From the NCBI GenBank assembly GCA_964533865.1, contig CAZHRC010000001.1, positions 62,001 to 126,000 on the forward strand: DNA of 64,000 nt, read 5' to 3'. The translations under genes were made by a program, and so were the position numbers. The notes below the pieces were generated by a model. The model did no database searches. It saw only the letters and a program-made list of their open reading frames with translations, and was not told the origin of the DNA. Source of the DNA: CAZHRC01 sp964533865. GTDB lineage: Bacteria > Bacillota > Clostridia > Tissierellales > Peptoniphilaceae. Positions 24,919-33,990 of the stretch are shown in pieces; positions within the stretch are counted from its first letter, which is position 1, and every line of letters starts with the position of its first letter.

Positions 24919-26992
24919 TTATTTATTAGAATTAGGGGTGGAAGAATTCCCTGCAGATTACGTGGCTGGCACTATGGGCCAGCTCAAAGAAGGTTTTACT
25001 CATCTTTTAGAAGGGGAGAACATTGCTTTTGAAAGTGTTCAAGTCTACTCGACGCCGAGACGATTTGCAGTAATGGTAAGAGGCATGGCGCGCAGTCAAT
25101 CGGAGAGTACAGAGATGGTAAAGGGGCCTGCCAAACGCATAGCCTACGATGCAGAAGGGAATCCAAGTAAGGCATTACTCGGATTTGCAAGAGGCCAAGG
25201 TGTAGATGCGGCATCCTGCTTCATCCAGGATTACAACGGGGAAGACTACGTCTTTGTCGAGAAAAAGCTCCAGCAAGAATCTGTCGACGAGGTATTAATA
25301 ACCAACGTCCCCAATATTATCCGGACGTTAACCTTTCCAAAATCCATGAAATGGGGAGGGAAATCTCTACGGTTTGCTCGTCCGCTAAGATGGGTGATAT
25401 CTTTGTACAATGATGCAGTACTGCCCTTTGAGTTGGAAGGTATTCCCGTTTCAAACGTGACGAGAGGCCACAGGGTATTGGGAAGCGATCATATCGTCAT
25501 CAATGGGATCGACGATTACGAAAACGCCTTGCGCGATAATTTCGTCATCGTTAGCAACGAAGAGCGAAGGAATCTCATCACCCGCAGCATCACCCGTCTT
25601 GCCAAAGAAAAAGGGGGTAATGTGCTTTCGGATCCTATCCTTTTAGAAGAAGTCGTCAATATCATCGAATACCCTACGCCTCTCATTGGAAACATCCACC
25701 CACGCTACATGGAATTGCCAAAAGAAGTGATTACGACGCCGATGAAGGATCATCAGCGATATTTTCCGGTTCAGAATGACAAAGGCACGCTGCTTCCATA
25801 TTTCATTACTATTCGAAATGGGGATCAAAAGGGTTTAGACACTGTAAAAGCGGGTAATGAAAAAGTGTTGACCCCCCGGTTGGAAGATGCTAAGTTTTTC
25901 TTCGAACAGGATTTACAAAAACCCCTTTTGGAGTATATCGATCATTTAAAAACAGTGACGTTTCATGAAAAACTCGGCTCGGTATACAACAAGGCCTATC
26001 GTTTGATTCGCCTATCTCACCAACTGGGTGAACGCTTGGAAGTTGGCGACGAAACTTTGGCCAATGTTGAGCGGGCAGCGTTACTGTGCAAAGCAGATCT
26101 GACGACAAAGATGGTTATTGAATTTACTGAACTCCAAGGTAAAATGGGTCGTATCTACGCCCTTGAATCTGGAGAGAATGCGATAGTGGCAAATGCTATC
26201 GCAGAACATTATCTGCCGAGATTTGCAACGGACGATCTACCAAAGTCCACATCGGGCATGGTGCTTTCCATTGCAGACAAAGTAGATACCATCGCTGGAC
26301 TTTTCGCAGTTGGAGTGACCGTGACCGGCTCCCAGGACCCTTACGCCCTACGCCGTGGGGCCCTCGGCGTGATCAACACCATCATCGAACACAAATTGCG
26401 GTTTGATTTGGCGGGCACTGTCAAAGATGCTCTTTACAACTATGTGGAAAAAGAAGGGATCGTCTTTGATTATGAAGAAGTGTCACAAAATATTCGCCAG
26501 TTCTTTGTCACGCGTTTAAGAAACAAAATGATCGATGATGGTTACAGTTACGACGTGATCGACAGTGTGATCGATGTGCGTTCGTTGTGTGTGTTTGACG
26601 TGTACCGTCGAGTTGATATTGTAACCCAGTGGTTGTCGATCGAGGACAATAAAGAAGCGCTCACCGCCTTCTCACGGTTAGAGAGCATGGCGAAAAAAGG
26701 TGATAAAGGCGAAATCGACTACAATATATTGATGGATGGGCCAGAGAAGGCACTGGTCGATCAAATGGAAAACTTGGACAGTGTTCAAAGCTCCCTTGAT
26801 CGCTGGATGTACACCGAAACGTTGACGAAATTGCAAGCCTTTGTCCCCTACATTAACGATTATATGGATCAAGTGATGATACTTGTCGAAGACGAAGGGA
26901 TTAAGCGAAATCGGCTACACATTCTCAACGGGATCTACGAAAAAATTGCGCAATTTTTTATTCCTGAACGCATCGTAAAGAACAATGGCTAG
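24911..26992 (+). CDS. glyS: Glycyl-tRNA synthetase beta subunit
   Basis: GlyS is the tRNA-binding subunit of the tetrameric enzyme. The 693 residues start MNNYLLELGVEEFPADY and contain the B3/B4-like and HD-like regions (VKGPAKRIAYDAEGNPSKALLGFARGQG; KEVITTPMKDHQRYFPVQ; GSQDPYALRRGALGVI) and a C-terminal anticodon-binding helical domain. ATG 24911 lies inside the glyQ 3' end after GGGAGGACG. A longer in-frame opening upstream is only overlap with glyQ. Confidence 0.97.
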   Translation: MNNYLLELGVEEFPADYVAGTMGQLKEGFTHLLEGENIAFESVQVYSTPRRFAVMVRGMARSQSESTEMVKGPAKRIAYDAEGNPSKALLGFARGQGVDAASCFIQDYNGEDYVFVEKKLQQESVDEVLITNVPNIIRTLTFPKSMKWGGKSLRFARPLRWVISLYNDAVLPFELEGIPVSNVTRGHRVLGSDHIVINGIDDYENALRDNFVIVSNEERRNLITRSITRLAKEKGGNVLSDPILLEEVVNIIEYPTPLIGNIHPRYMELPKEVITTPMKDHQRYFPVQNDKGTLLPYFITIRNGDQKGLDTVKAGNEKVLTPRLEDAKFFFEQDLQKPLLEYIDHLKTVTFHEKLGSVYNKAYRLIRLSHQLGERLEVGDETLANVERAALLCKADLTTKMVIEFTELQGKMGRIYALESGENAIVANAIAEHYLPRFATDDLPKSTSGMVLSIADKVDTIAGLFAVGVTVTGSQDPYALRRGALGVINTIIEHKLRFDLAGTVKDALYNYVEKEGIVFDYEEVSQNIRQFFVTRLRNKMIDDGYSYDVIDSVIDVRSLCVFDVYRRVDIVTQWLSIEDNKEALTAFSRLESMAKKGDKGEIDYNILMDGPEKALVDQMENLDSVQSSLDRWMYTETLTKLQAFVPYINDYMDQVMILVEDEGIKRNRLHILNGIYEKIAQFFIPERIVKNNG

Positions 26993-27010
26993 AGACTAGG
27001 AGGTCAAACT

Positions 27011-27826
27011 ATGGAAAGACAAGTGGCTGTTTTATCGGACTCCACCGGAGAAACCGGTGAAGCCCTTGCTAAAGCGCTGTTAGCTCAATTTCCGTCAGTG
27101 ACGTTTCGCACACAGCGGTTCTCCGACATTAGCAGTACCGAAGATATTGATAAAGCCATGGCCTGTTTGAGCAAAGAGGCAATTATCGTGACTTCTTTGG
27201 TGGTAAAAGAATGGATCGAGTACACTAAGCGAAAATGTGAAGAGATGGATATGCTTCATCTCGATTTGTTGGATAACTACATCGATAAAATCGCATCTCT
27301 GATCGATGAAGTCCCCAAGCGTGAACCTCGACTCAGTCGAGGTCTTGACGAATTGTATTTTGATCGCATCGAAGCGTTGGAATTTGCTATTAAGTATGAC
27401 GACGGTAAAGATCCAAGAGGCATGTTATTGGCGGATATCGTGTTGATAGGCGTATCGCGAACGTCCAAAACACCACTTTCTATGTTTTTAGCGATGAAAA
27501 ACTACAAAGTTGCCAACTTACCGTTGGTACCTGGATCGAGAATACCTCAAGAGTTGTATCGCGTTGATCCCACAAAGATCGTCGGGTTAATAATCGATCC
27601 CGATAAGTTGAATCGCATCCGGACGGAACGGCTGCGCGAATTGGGGATAGTCACTGAATCGACTTATGCTGACGACAAAAAAATCAATGAAGAACTCGAG
27701 TTTGCACTTGCGCTGATGAAAGAGCTAAAATGCGATGTCATAGACGTTTCGGAGCAAACCATTGAAGAAACGGCCATTCAAATCATGCAAAAGCATCCGC
27801 GTTCTAAACTGGGACAATCGTCATAA
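27011..27826 (+). CDS. ppsR: Pyruvate, phosphate dikinase regulatory protein (bifunctional kinase/phosphorylase)
   Basis: This protein belongs to the DUF299 family, whose members use ADP to inactivate and phosphate to reactivate pyruvate phosphate dikinase (or PEP synthase). The 271 residues open VAVLSDSTGETGEALAKALL and carry the P-loop-like motif GVSRTSKTPLSMFLAM. RIPQELYRVDPTKIVGLIIDP is also conserved. AGGAGG precedes the ATG. It sits between glyS and dgt-dnaG, where Bacillus has yqfL of the same family. The dikinase itself is not in the window. Confidence 0.92.
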   Translation: MERQVAVLSDSTGETGEALAKALLAQFPSVTFRTQRFSDISSTEDIDKAMACLSKEAIIVTSLVVKEWIEYTKRKCEEMDMLHLDLLDNYIDKIASLIDEVPKREPRLSRGLDELYFDRIEALEFAIKYDDGKDPRGMLLADIVLIGVSRTSKTPLSMFLAMKNYKVANLPLVPGSRIPQELYRVDPTKIVGLIIDPDKLNRIRTERLRELGIVTESTYADDKKINEELEFALALMKELKCDVIDVSEQTIEETAIQIMQKHPRSKLGQSS

Positions 27827-27842
27827 CTCTGGGATCTCCGCG

Positions 27843-27873
27843 TATACCCCTTGAAAGAGGGGTATATTCTTTG
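27843..27873 (+). terminator. Terminator after ppsR
   Basis: TATACCCC (27843-27850) pairs with GGGGTATA (27859-27866) around an 8-nt loop, followed by TTCTTTG. Confidence 0.8.
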
Positions 27874-27890
27874 TTAAAGGAGAGATATTC

Positions 27891-28916
27891 ATGACGATAC
27901 GCGAACAGAGAGAAGCATTAGAAGAGCATATTCTATCACCGGCCGCGCAGAAAAGCGGTAAGAGTAAAGGTCGTATTCACGATGAATTAAAAGATGGGAT
28001 ACGCACAGATTTTCAACGTGATAGGGATCGCATTATTCATTCGAAGGCCTTTCGCCGGTTGAAGCACAAGACTCAAGTGTATATCTCCCCTGAGGGAGAT
28101 CACTATCGAACGCGGTTAACCCACACCTTGGAAGTCTCGCAGATCGCGAGGACGATTTGTTGCGCTTTGCGACTGAACGAAGATTTGGTCGAAGCGATCG
28201 CCCTAGGTCACGACCTGGGACACACGCCCTTTGGCCACATCGGAGAAGATGTGTTAAACGGGCTTAACCCCCAAGGGTTTCGCCATTATGAACAATCCAT
28301 TCGAGTGGTGGATTTTTTGGAGTCAAAGACAACGCGTACAGGCCTCAATCTCACATGGGAAGTGCGCGATGGCATCGTTAATCACACAGGCGATCGAGAA
28401 GCCCACACCTTGGAAGGCAAGGTGATCAAGTACGCCGATCGCATCGCTTATATCAATCACGATATTGATGATTCCATTCGAGCAGGGGTTTTACAAGAGA
28501 AGGATTTGCCTGTCGAGTTGACTGAAGTGCTAGGAAACAGGCGATCGGTACGCATCAACACCATGGTTACGGATCTCATCACCGAGAGTCTTCGAACAGG
28601 GGAGATTACCATGTCAAAGGATGTGTACACTGCGACGATGGCATTGCGTAAATTTATGTTTGATCGGGTTTATTTCAATTCTCAAGTGAAAGAGGAAGAG
28701 TCTAAAGCCCATTATGTCATCAGCCATCTATTTCACTACTTTTTAGAATACCCTGAAGCATTGCCATCCTCTCACACAAGGCTCTACGAACGGTTGGGTG
28801 ACGAGCAAAGGGTCACAGATGCTCAAATGGTGACAGACTATATTGCAGGCATGACAGACACCTATGTGAGTCGTCAATTTCAAACACTGTTTCTGCCCAA
28901 GTCCTGGAGTCGATAG
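27891..28916 (+). CDS. dgt: Deoxyguanosinetriphosphate triphosphohydrolase-like protein
   Basis: This HD-domain nucleotide hydrolase is of the Dgt type 2/3 family; relatives convert dNTPs to nucleosides and triphosphate. The 341 residues show RDRDRIIHSKAFRRLKHKTQVY, the metal ligands in RLTHTLEV, ALGHDLGHTPFGHIGE and KYADRIAYINHDIDD. TAAAGGAGAG precedes the ATG. The substrate range is not predictable. The dgt-dnaG-sigA arrangement is common in Clostridia. Confidence 0.93.
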   Translation: MTIREQREALEEHILSPAAQKSGKSKGRIHDELKDGIRTDFQRDRDRIIHSKAFRRLKHKTQVYISPEGDHYRTRLTHTLEVSQIARTICCALRLNEDLVEAIALGHDLGHTPFGHIGEDVLNGLNPQGFRHYEQSIRVVDFLESKTTRTGLNLTWEVRDGIVNHTGDREAHTLEGKVIKYADRIAYINHDIDDSIRAGVLQEKDLPVELTEVLGNRRSVRINTMVTDLITESLRTGEITMSKDVYTATMALRKFMFDRVYFNSQVKEEESKAHYVISHLFHYFLEYPEALPSSHTRLYERLGDEQRVTDAQMVTDYIAGMTDTYVSRQFQTLFLPKSWSR

Positions 28917-28930
28917 GGGGTGACTAATCC

Positions 28931-30769
28931 ATGATATCTCAAGACCAGATCGATCGTGTAAAATCACTTTCTGATATTATCTCCATCGTGGGAGAATACG
29001 TTCAATTGAAACGGTCTGGAAGCAATTATAAAGGGCTATGCCCGTTTCATAATGAAAAGACACCTTCGTTTATGGTATCTGAAGATAAACAAATCTTTAA
29101 GTGCTTCGGCTGTGGCGAAGGTGGTGATGTCATTTCTTTCGTCATGAAGCGCGAAGGACTCAACTATCCTGAGGCGATTCGCTTTTTAGCCGAAAAAGCA
29201 GGGATCCAAATCGACGAAGGTTATGTGGATCACAAACGGATTCAGGAGCGAAAACGCCAGCTTGTGATTAACAAAGAAGCGATGATGTATTACTATCAAC
29301 ACCTTTTGGTCACGCCGAAACCGCAAAACTATCTAAAAAACCGAGGATTGTCCGGTAAGATGATGAACCAATTCATGCTTGGTTACGCTGATGAGAGCTG
29401 GGAGAGCCTTCGCGGTCATTTGCTGCAAAAAGGATTTAAGGAAGAAGAACTTTTCAAAGTCGGATTACTATCATCATCGAGAAAATCAGATCGGCACTAC
29501 GATCGCTTTCGAGACCGATTGATGTTTCCCATTATCAACACCAAGAAAGAAATTATTGGGTTTGGAGGAAGGATTATCGGCGATGGAGAACCTAAGTATC
29601 TCAATTCGCCAGAGAGCGCATTGTTCCAAAAAGGGGAGAACCTCTACGGGCTAAATCGCGTTCATTTTCACGGCAACCGGGAAGAAATCGTATTGGTCGA
29701 AGGTTACATGGATGTGATCGCGATGGCATTTCACGGAATGGATTTTGCAGTTGCCAGCCTGGGAACGGCTTTAACGGAAGCCCAAGGGCATTTAATGCGT
29801 CGTTACGGGAAAAAGGTCTATATCTGCTATGACTCAGATGCTGCTGGGATTAACGCGACGATTCGAGGTATCGAAGTGCTTAGAAAGGTAGATGTGGATC
29901 CTTATATCATTCGCCTACCTCATGGGCTTGACCCTGACGACTACATGAAATCTTATGGATTGGACGCTTTTAGGAAGTTGATGGATAACGCGTATCCGTC
30001 GATGGACTACCTTCTGACACATTATGCGGAAAAGTACAACACCAAAGATCCTGGTGATTTCTCTTTATATTTGGACGATGTCATCCCCCTTTTATCGAGG
30101 ATTCCTCGTGATGTGGAGCGGGATCTTTACATTAAAAAAATCGCCATGGATCAATCCTTGGATGAATCTTCCCTAAAAGAGGATGTACAGCGTTTTGATC
30201 AGAATCAAAAAATGAAAATGGAAGTGCGGACTCAACGAGAAAATGCGATAACGCATCGAGAAATGGGTAACAATAAATTAGATATTGCAGAACTGGAACT
30301 CGAGTATCTGCTTTATTTGGTTGTTGATGCAGGATACTGGGATGCACTCAAACCCTATAAGTCCACAGTCCAACATCCTTTGGCACAAAAGATGATGGAG
30401 GTTTTTTTTGAATCTCAAGGGGAGACTACCGATGAGTTGCTATCCGAGCTCGGTGGATTGGCTGACGAACCCGGTGCTGACCAGGTGAACGCCGAGCTGA
30501 AAAAAAGATTAGGAACTCAAATCATCAATGCCTCGACGTTTGAGGAATTACTACAAAAACTTTCGCTGAGAGAAGTGACGGTTCGAAGAGAAACGTTACT
30601 TGAGGAGATCGGACTCGCGTACGGGTCTGACTTAGACGATAAAAACAATAAAGCCATTCTAAAAACCTTATTGGAGCAGTTAACTGAAGCTGATCGGGTT
30701 TATGAAGAGAGGTCGAATAGGTTAAGGGGGATTCATCATGACGGAAAGCACGAACTTGGAAAATTATGA
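28931..30769 (+). CDS. dnaG: DNA primase
   Basis: DnaG synthesises RNA primers at the replication fork. The 612 residues contain the N-terminal zinc-binding domain (CPFHNEKTPSF ... CFGCGEGGD), the RNA polymerase domain with Toprim motifs VLVEGYMDVIAM and CYDSDAAG, and a C-terminal helicase-binding region. GGGGGTG precedes the ATG. The 3' end overlaps the sigA start by 32 nt, tying the two into the macromolecular-synthesis operon. Confidence 0.97.
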   Translation: MISQDQIDRVKSLSDIISIVGEYVQLKRSGSNYKGLCPFHNEKTPSFMVSEDKQIFKCFGCGEGGDVISFVMKREGLNYPEAIRFLAEKAGIQIDEGYVDHKRIQERKRQLVINKEAMMYYYQHLLVTPKPQNYLKNRGLSGKMMNQFMLGYADESWESLRGHLLQKGFKEEELFKVGLLSSSRKSDRHYDRFRDRLMFPIINTKKEIIGFGGRIIGDGEPKYLNSPESALFQKGENLYGLNRVHFHGNREEIVLVEGYMDVIAMAFHGMDFAVASLGTALTEAQGHLMRRYGKKVYICYDSDAAGINATIRGIEVLRKVDVDPYIIRLPHGLDPDDYMKSYGLDAFRKLMDNAYPSMDYLLTHYAEKYNTKDPGDFSLYLDDVIPLLSRIPRDVERDLYIKKIAMDQSLDESSLKEDVQRFDQNQKMKMEVRTQRENAITHREMGNNKLDIAELELEYLLYLVVDAGYWDALKPYKSTVQHPLAQKMMEVFFESQGETTDELLSELGGLADEPGADQVNAELKKRLGTQIINASTFEELLQKLSLREVTVRRETLLEEIGLAYGSDLDDKNNKAILKTLLEQLTEADRVYEERSNRLRGIHHDGKHELGKL

Positions 30770-31925
30770 TGAAATGAAGCAAGGGATCTTAGACGAATTA
30801 TTGCGTATAGGGAATGAAAACAACGGAGTGGTTCTCACGAATCAGTTGATGGCTCAAGAATCCATTTCAGAACTCGAGGTAGAGGATATTGAAGAACTGA
30901 AACGTAAGTTGTTGGAAGAAAACATCGAGGTCGTCGACGATGATGTGATCATTCGCGAATCAACAACTGACGGTGAGGATATTGTAGATGATGAAATTCT
31001 AGACGATCCCGTTGTTGTCGATGAAGAATCCGAAGAAGAGCTGGTTGAAAAAGTGAAGACCGAAGATGTTGAAGACGTTTCAAACATCAAAGGCATCGCC
31101 GTAGACGATCCAGTGAAAATGTATCTCAAAGAGATTGGGAAGATACCTCTATTAACCGCTGACGAGGAAGTGGATTTGGCAAAACGCATGGAGGCGGGTG
31201 AGGTTTATGCCAAAAAACGACTAGCTGAGACGAACCTTCGCCTGGTGGTCAGTATTGCCAAGCGCTATGTGGGCAGAGGGATGTCGTTTCTCGATTTGAT
31301 TCAAGAAGGTAACTTAGGTTTGATGAAAGCGGTCGAAAAGTTTGATTACAGCCGTGGATTTAAATTCAGTACCTACGCGACGTGGTGGATACGCCAAGCG
31401 ATAACGCGTGCGATTGCTGATCAAGCCCGTACGATTCGGATACCGGTACACATGGTGGAAACGATCAATAAATTGGTACGCGTACAGCGTCAGCTGATTC
31501 AAGAGTTGGGTAGAGACCCGAGCAACGAAGAAATCGCTGAAGAGATGGGCATTGAAGTGGAAAAGGTACGAGAAGTGAGAAAAATCGCTCAAGAACCCGT
31601 ATCCCTTGAAACGCCAATCGGAGAAGAAGAAGATAGTCACCTAGGTGATTTTATCGAAGACGATTCAGCCATAGCTCCAGACGAAGCGGCGAACTACACC
31701 ATGTTGCGAGAACAGTTGAATGAAATTCTCGGCGGGTTGAATGCAAGGGAACGTAAGGTCCTGGAACTCCGTTTTGGGTTGATCGATGGGACACCACGGA
31801 CTCTTGAAGAAGTCGGTAAAGAATTTTCTGTGACACGCGAGCGCATTCGTCAAATCGAAGCGAAAGCCCTCAGAAAGTTGAAACACCCGACGAGAAGTCA
31901 AAAATTGCGAGATTTTCTTGAATAA
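30738..31925 (+). CDS. sigA: RNA polymerase primary sigma factor (sigma-A)
   Basis: This is the housekeeping sigma factor. The 395 residues have an acidic N-terminal region 1.1 (30-120, rich in Glu/Asp/Val), region 1.2 (DPVKMYLKEIGKIPLLT), region 2 (NLRLVVSIAKRYVGRGMSFLDLIQEGN; FSTYATWWIRQAI), region 3 and region 4 with the -35 recognition helix (TLEEVGKEFSVTRERIRQIEAKALRKL). ATG 30738 has AAGGGGG upstream. The sequence fits the TTGACA/TATAAT promoters seen in this window. Confidence 0.97.
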   Translation: MTESTNLENYDEMKQGILDELLRIGNENNGVVLTNQLMAQESISELEVEDIEELKRKLLEENIEVVDDDVIIRESTTDGEDIVDDEILDDPVVVDEESEEELVEKVKTEDVEDVSNIKGIAVDDPVKMYLKEIGKIPLLTADEEVDLAKRMEAGEVYAKKRLAETNLRLVVSIAKRYVGRGMSFLDLIQEGNLGLMKAVEKFDYSRGFKFSTYATWWIRQAITRAIADQARTIRIPVHMVETINKLVRVQRQLIQELGRDPSNEEIAEEMGIEVEKVREVRKIAQEPVSLETPIGEEEDSHLGDFIEDDSAIAPDEAANYTMLREQLNEILGGLNARERKVLELRFGLIDGTPRTLEEVGKEFSVTRERIRQIEAKALRKLKHPTRSQKLRDFLE

Positions 31926-31948
31926 CACACGAAATGGCGGGAAATACG

Positions 31949-32626
31949 ATGCTAGATAAACGTTTAAAGGCGATAAGCGATTGGATTTCTCCCCACTCCT
32001 TGGTGGCTGATATCGGCACGGACCATGGGTGGTTACCGATGTACTTGGTGGATAATAAACTGGCAAAAAAGGTAATCGCCACCGATGTGAGCGAAAACTC
32101 TTTAGACAAATTGGTCCGGAGACTGGACAATATCCGCTCTTCCGTTTTAGAAACTCGGGTGACCGATGGTCTTGACGGCTTTAAACCCTTTGAAGTGGAT
32201 ACGGTGGTCCTTTCTGGTATGGGGGGCACGCTCATGGTGGATATTCTATCCGCCCATCCAAAAGTAACCCAATCCCTTCATCGCTTGATTTTACAACCCA
32301 ATGTTGCTGTGGAAGAGGTGCGCCGCTTTCTTCATTCCATCGGATTTGCCATTGTAGGTGAGCAGATGGTTGAGGAACGGCAAAAACTCTACACGGTGAT
32401 TTTAGCAGAAAAGGGTTTAGAACAGTACGAGGATCCGTTGGAATACAAGTACAGCAAGTTGCTTATCGAGCAGAAACATCCCTTGCTCATCCCTTTTTTA
32501 AAAAAAGAAATTCAGAGATTAGAAGGTATTCTTCGCGAGTTCTCCCCTGAGATCAACCTGGAACGGTGGGGGGAGCTTGCCGAGGAGTTGAATGACATAG
32601 AAAGGGCATTAGCAAAATGCGTTTAA
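31949..32626 (+). CDS. trmK: tRNA (adenine-22-N1)-methyltransferase
   Basis: TrmK makes m1A22 in tRNA. The 225 residues contain the SAM-binding motif VADIGTDHGWLPMYLV, ATDVSENSLDKL, and VVLSGMGGTLMVDIL, typical of the family, and a C-terminal coiled region. ATG 31949 with GGCGGGA upstream is chosen; ATG 31934 lacks a ribosome site. It follows sigA and overlaps the Nif3-family gene by 10 nt, as yqfN-yqfO in Bacillus. Confidence 0.93.
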   Translation: MLDKRLKAISDWISPHSLVADIGTDHGWLPMYLVDNKLAKKVIATDVSENSLDKLVRRLDNIRSSVLETRVTDGLDGFKPFEVDTVVLSGMGGTLMVDILSAHPKVTQSLHRLILQPNVAVEEVRRFLHSIGFAIVGEQMVEERQKLYTVILAEKGLEQYEDPLEYKYSKLLIEQKHPLLIPFLKKEIQRLEGILREFSPEINLERWGELAEELNDIERALAKCV

Positions 32627-33396
32627 GTGAAATCATAGCTCTCATCGAAAAGAAAGCGCCATTGGATACCCAAGACGAATGGGACAATTCTGGATGGCAA
32701 GTTTTTTTGGGGGATGTGGACGAGGAGAACGTGGTCCTAACCTTAGATTTGACCACTGAAGCCATCGCCTTGGCCAACGCATTGGAAAGCAAACTAATCA
32801 TTACCCATCACCCTCTGTTCTTTAGTGGCCTTAAAGCGTTGAAACGAGGTGAAGTTCAATCCGATAAGGTATTGGCGGCCATAGAAAATGGCATCTCCGT
32901 TTACGCCACGCACACCCCTTACGATTACGCCACAGGCGGTATCAATGACCACCTTGGACAATTGTTCGGACTTTCTGATGTGAAAGGCTTTTATCCGATG
33001 GAGGATCGATCAGAAAAACACCTCGGAATCATGGGCGACCCAGCTGACATGGAGCTATCTTCTTTTACCCATCGAATAAAAGAGGCTCTCGACCTAGATT
33101 CGGTGATCGTCTATGGGGACCCTACTAAGCCATTGGGCAAGGTGGCTGTCGTCGGTGGTTCAGGCTCAGATTTTTGGCCCTTGTGTCTAGAGAGGGGTGT
33201 TACCCATTTCGTTACTTCTGATGTGAAGTATCACACCGGTTTAGATGCGGCTGAAAGGGGTTTAGTCCTCTTGGACATTGGGCACAGAGAATCGGAAACT
33301 CAGGCGTTTTACGGCTTAGCTGACGACTTGACCAAGCGCACGGGTTTAACCATTCATACTTGCAGTAATGACGAAACTAGGCGACATTTTCTGTAA
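32617..33396 (+). CDS. Nif3-like dinuclear metal-centre protein
   Basis: The Nif3/YqfO family has a conserved two-metal site; some members act as GTP cyclohydrolase I type 2-like proteins, but the function is not settled. The 259 residues show DEWDNSGWQV, ITHHPLFF (metal ligands), ATHTPYDYATGGIND and the closing DIGHRESETQAFYGL. It is the short form, without the PII-like insert of Bacillus YqfO. Its last codons contain the likely rnpB promoter. Confidence 0.92.
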   Translation: MRLSEIIALIEKKAPLDTQDEWDNSGWQVFLGDVDEENVVLTLDLTTEAIALANALESKLIITHHPLFFSGLKALKRGEVQSDKVLAAIENGISVYATHTPYDYATGGINDHLGQLFGLSDVKGFYPMEDRSEKHLGIMGDPADMELSSFTHRIKEALDLDSVIVYGDPTKPLGKVAVVGGSGSDFWPLCLERGVTHFVTSDVKYHTGLDAAERGLVLLDIGHRESETQAFYGLADDLTKRTGLTIHTCSNDETRRHFL

Positions 33397-33409
33397 TATG
33401 GTGTATAAT
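33381..33409 (+). promoter_or_regulatory. Promoter of rnpB
   Basis: GCGACA (33381-33386), 17 nt, TATAAT (33404-33409), partly inside the nif3-like gene. Initiation about 6 nt downstream would match the predicted 5' end of RNase P RNA near 33415. Confidence 0.7.
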
Positions 33410-33414
33410 AAACG

Positions 33415-33748
33415 ATGAGTAAGTCAGATAATCGCGTCATTGACGAGGAAAGTCCGTGCACCGTAGAGCGAGGATGCTGGATAACGTCCAGTGGGGGCGA
33501 CCCTAAGGCTAGTGCAACAGAGAGATACCGCCTGGTTTACCAGGTANNNNNNNNNNGAAAGGTGAGGTAAGAGCTTACCAGCGGCTGGGAGATCAGTCGG
33601 CTGGGTAAACCCCATCCGGTGCAAGATCAAAGAGGACCAAATGCGGCTGCTCGTCGCATCCAAAAGGTAGATCGCATGAACCTATCGGCAACGATAGGTC
33701 GAGATAGATGATTATCTAATACAGAACACGGCTTATAGACTTACTCAT
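33415..33748 (+). ncRNA. rnpB: RNase P RNA, type A-like (contains an assembly gap)
   Basis: This is the catalytic RNA that trims tRNA 5' leaders. The universal core GAGGAAAGTCCG lies at about 33447-33458 and its P4 partner ACAGAACACGGCTTAT at about 33721-33736. The closing stem P1 pairs 33415-33425 with 33738-33748 (11 bp). GGTAAACCCCATCCGGTGCAAGATCAAA matches the type A P15 region that pairs with tRNA CCA. A run of ten N (33547-33556) interrupts the segment that normally reads GGTAAGGGTGAAA, so the real length there is unknown. Confidence 0.95.
33547..33556. other. Assembly gap (10 N) inside rnpB
   Basis: Ten consecutive N within the specificity region of RNase P RNA. Flanks are GGTA on the left and GAAAGG on the right; the conserved RNA would need only about five bases here, so ten is probably a fixed filler. 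Confidence 0.9.
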
Positions 33749-33757
33749 TCAATGAAT

Positions 33758-33792
33758 AAAAACGACCAACTCCATGGAGGTCGTTTTTTTTA
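33758..33792 (+). terminator. Terminator after rnpB
   Basis: AACGACC (33761-33767) pairs with GGTCGTT (33779-33785); the loop contains the further short pairing TCC/GGA. A run of T's follows. Confidence 0.9.
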
Positions 33793-33875
33793 TGATTTAT
33801 AGTGGAATAACTTGTTTTTCAAAGAAGGACTGCCATGGGTCATAGAAAATAAATGACGGAGGTTAACAATCTAAA

Positions 33876-33914
33876 TGTAACGTTTTTGAGATATATTTGT
33901 AATTCTTTTGTTAC
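33876..33914 (+). promoter_or_regulatory. WalR (YycF)-like operator array
   Basis: TGTAAT (33898) and TGTTAC (33909) separated by TCTTT fit the WalR consensus TGTWAH-N5-TGTWAH exactly. Two more half-sites upstream, TGTAAC (33876) and a weak TGAGAT (33887), continue the same 11-bp spacing. The array ends 6 nt before the -35 box. Confidence 0.6.
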
Positions 33915-33920
33915 TTTCTA

Positions 33921-33949
33921 TTGACAAAACAAGCCCTTTTGATTATTAT
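33921..33949 (+). promoter_or_regulatory. Promoter of the NlpC/P60 gene
   Basis: TTGACA (33921-33926), 17-nt spacer, TATTAT (33944-33949). Near-consensus sigma-A promoter. The start point would be about 33956. Confidence 0.85.
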
Positions 33950-33990
33950 AGTAGTTATTGAAGCAGAAAACTAATGAGGAGGCGTTACCC

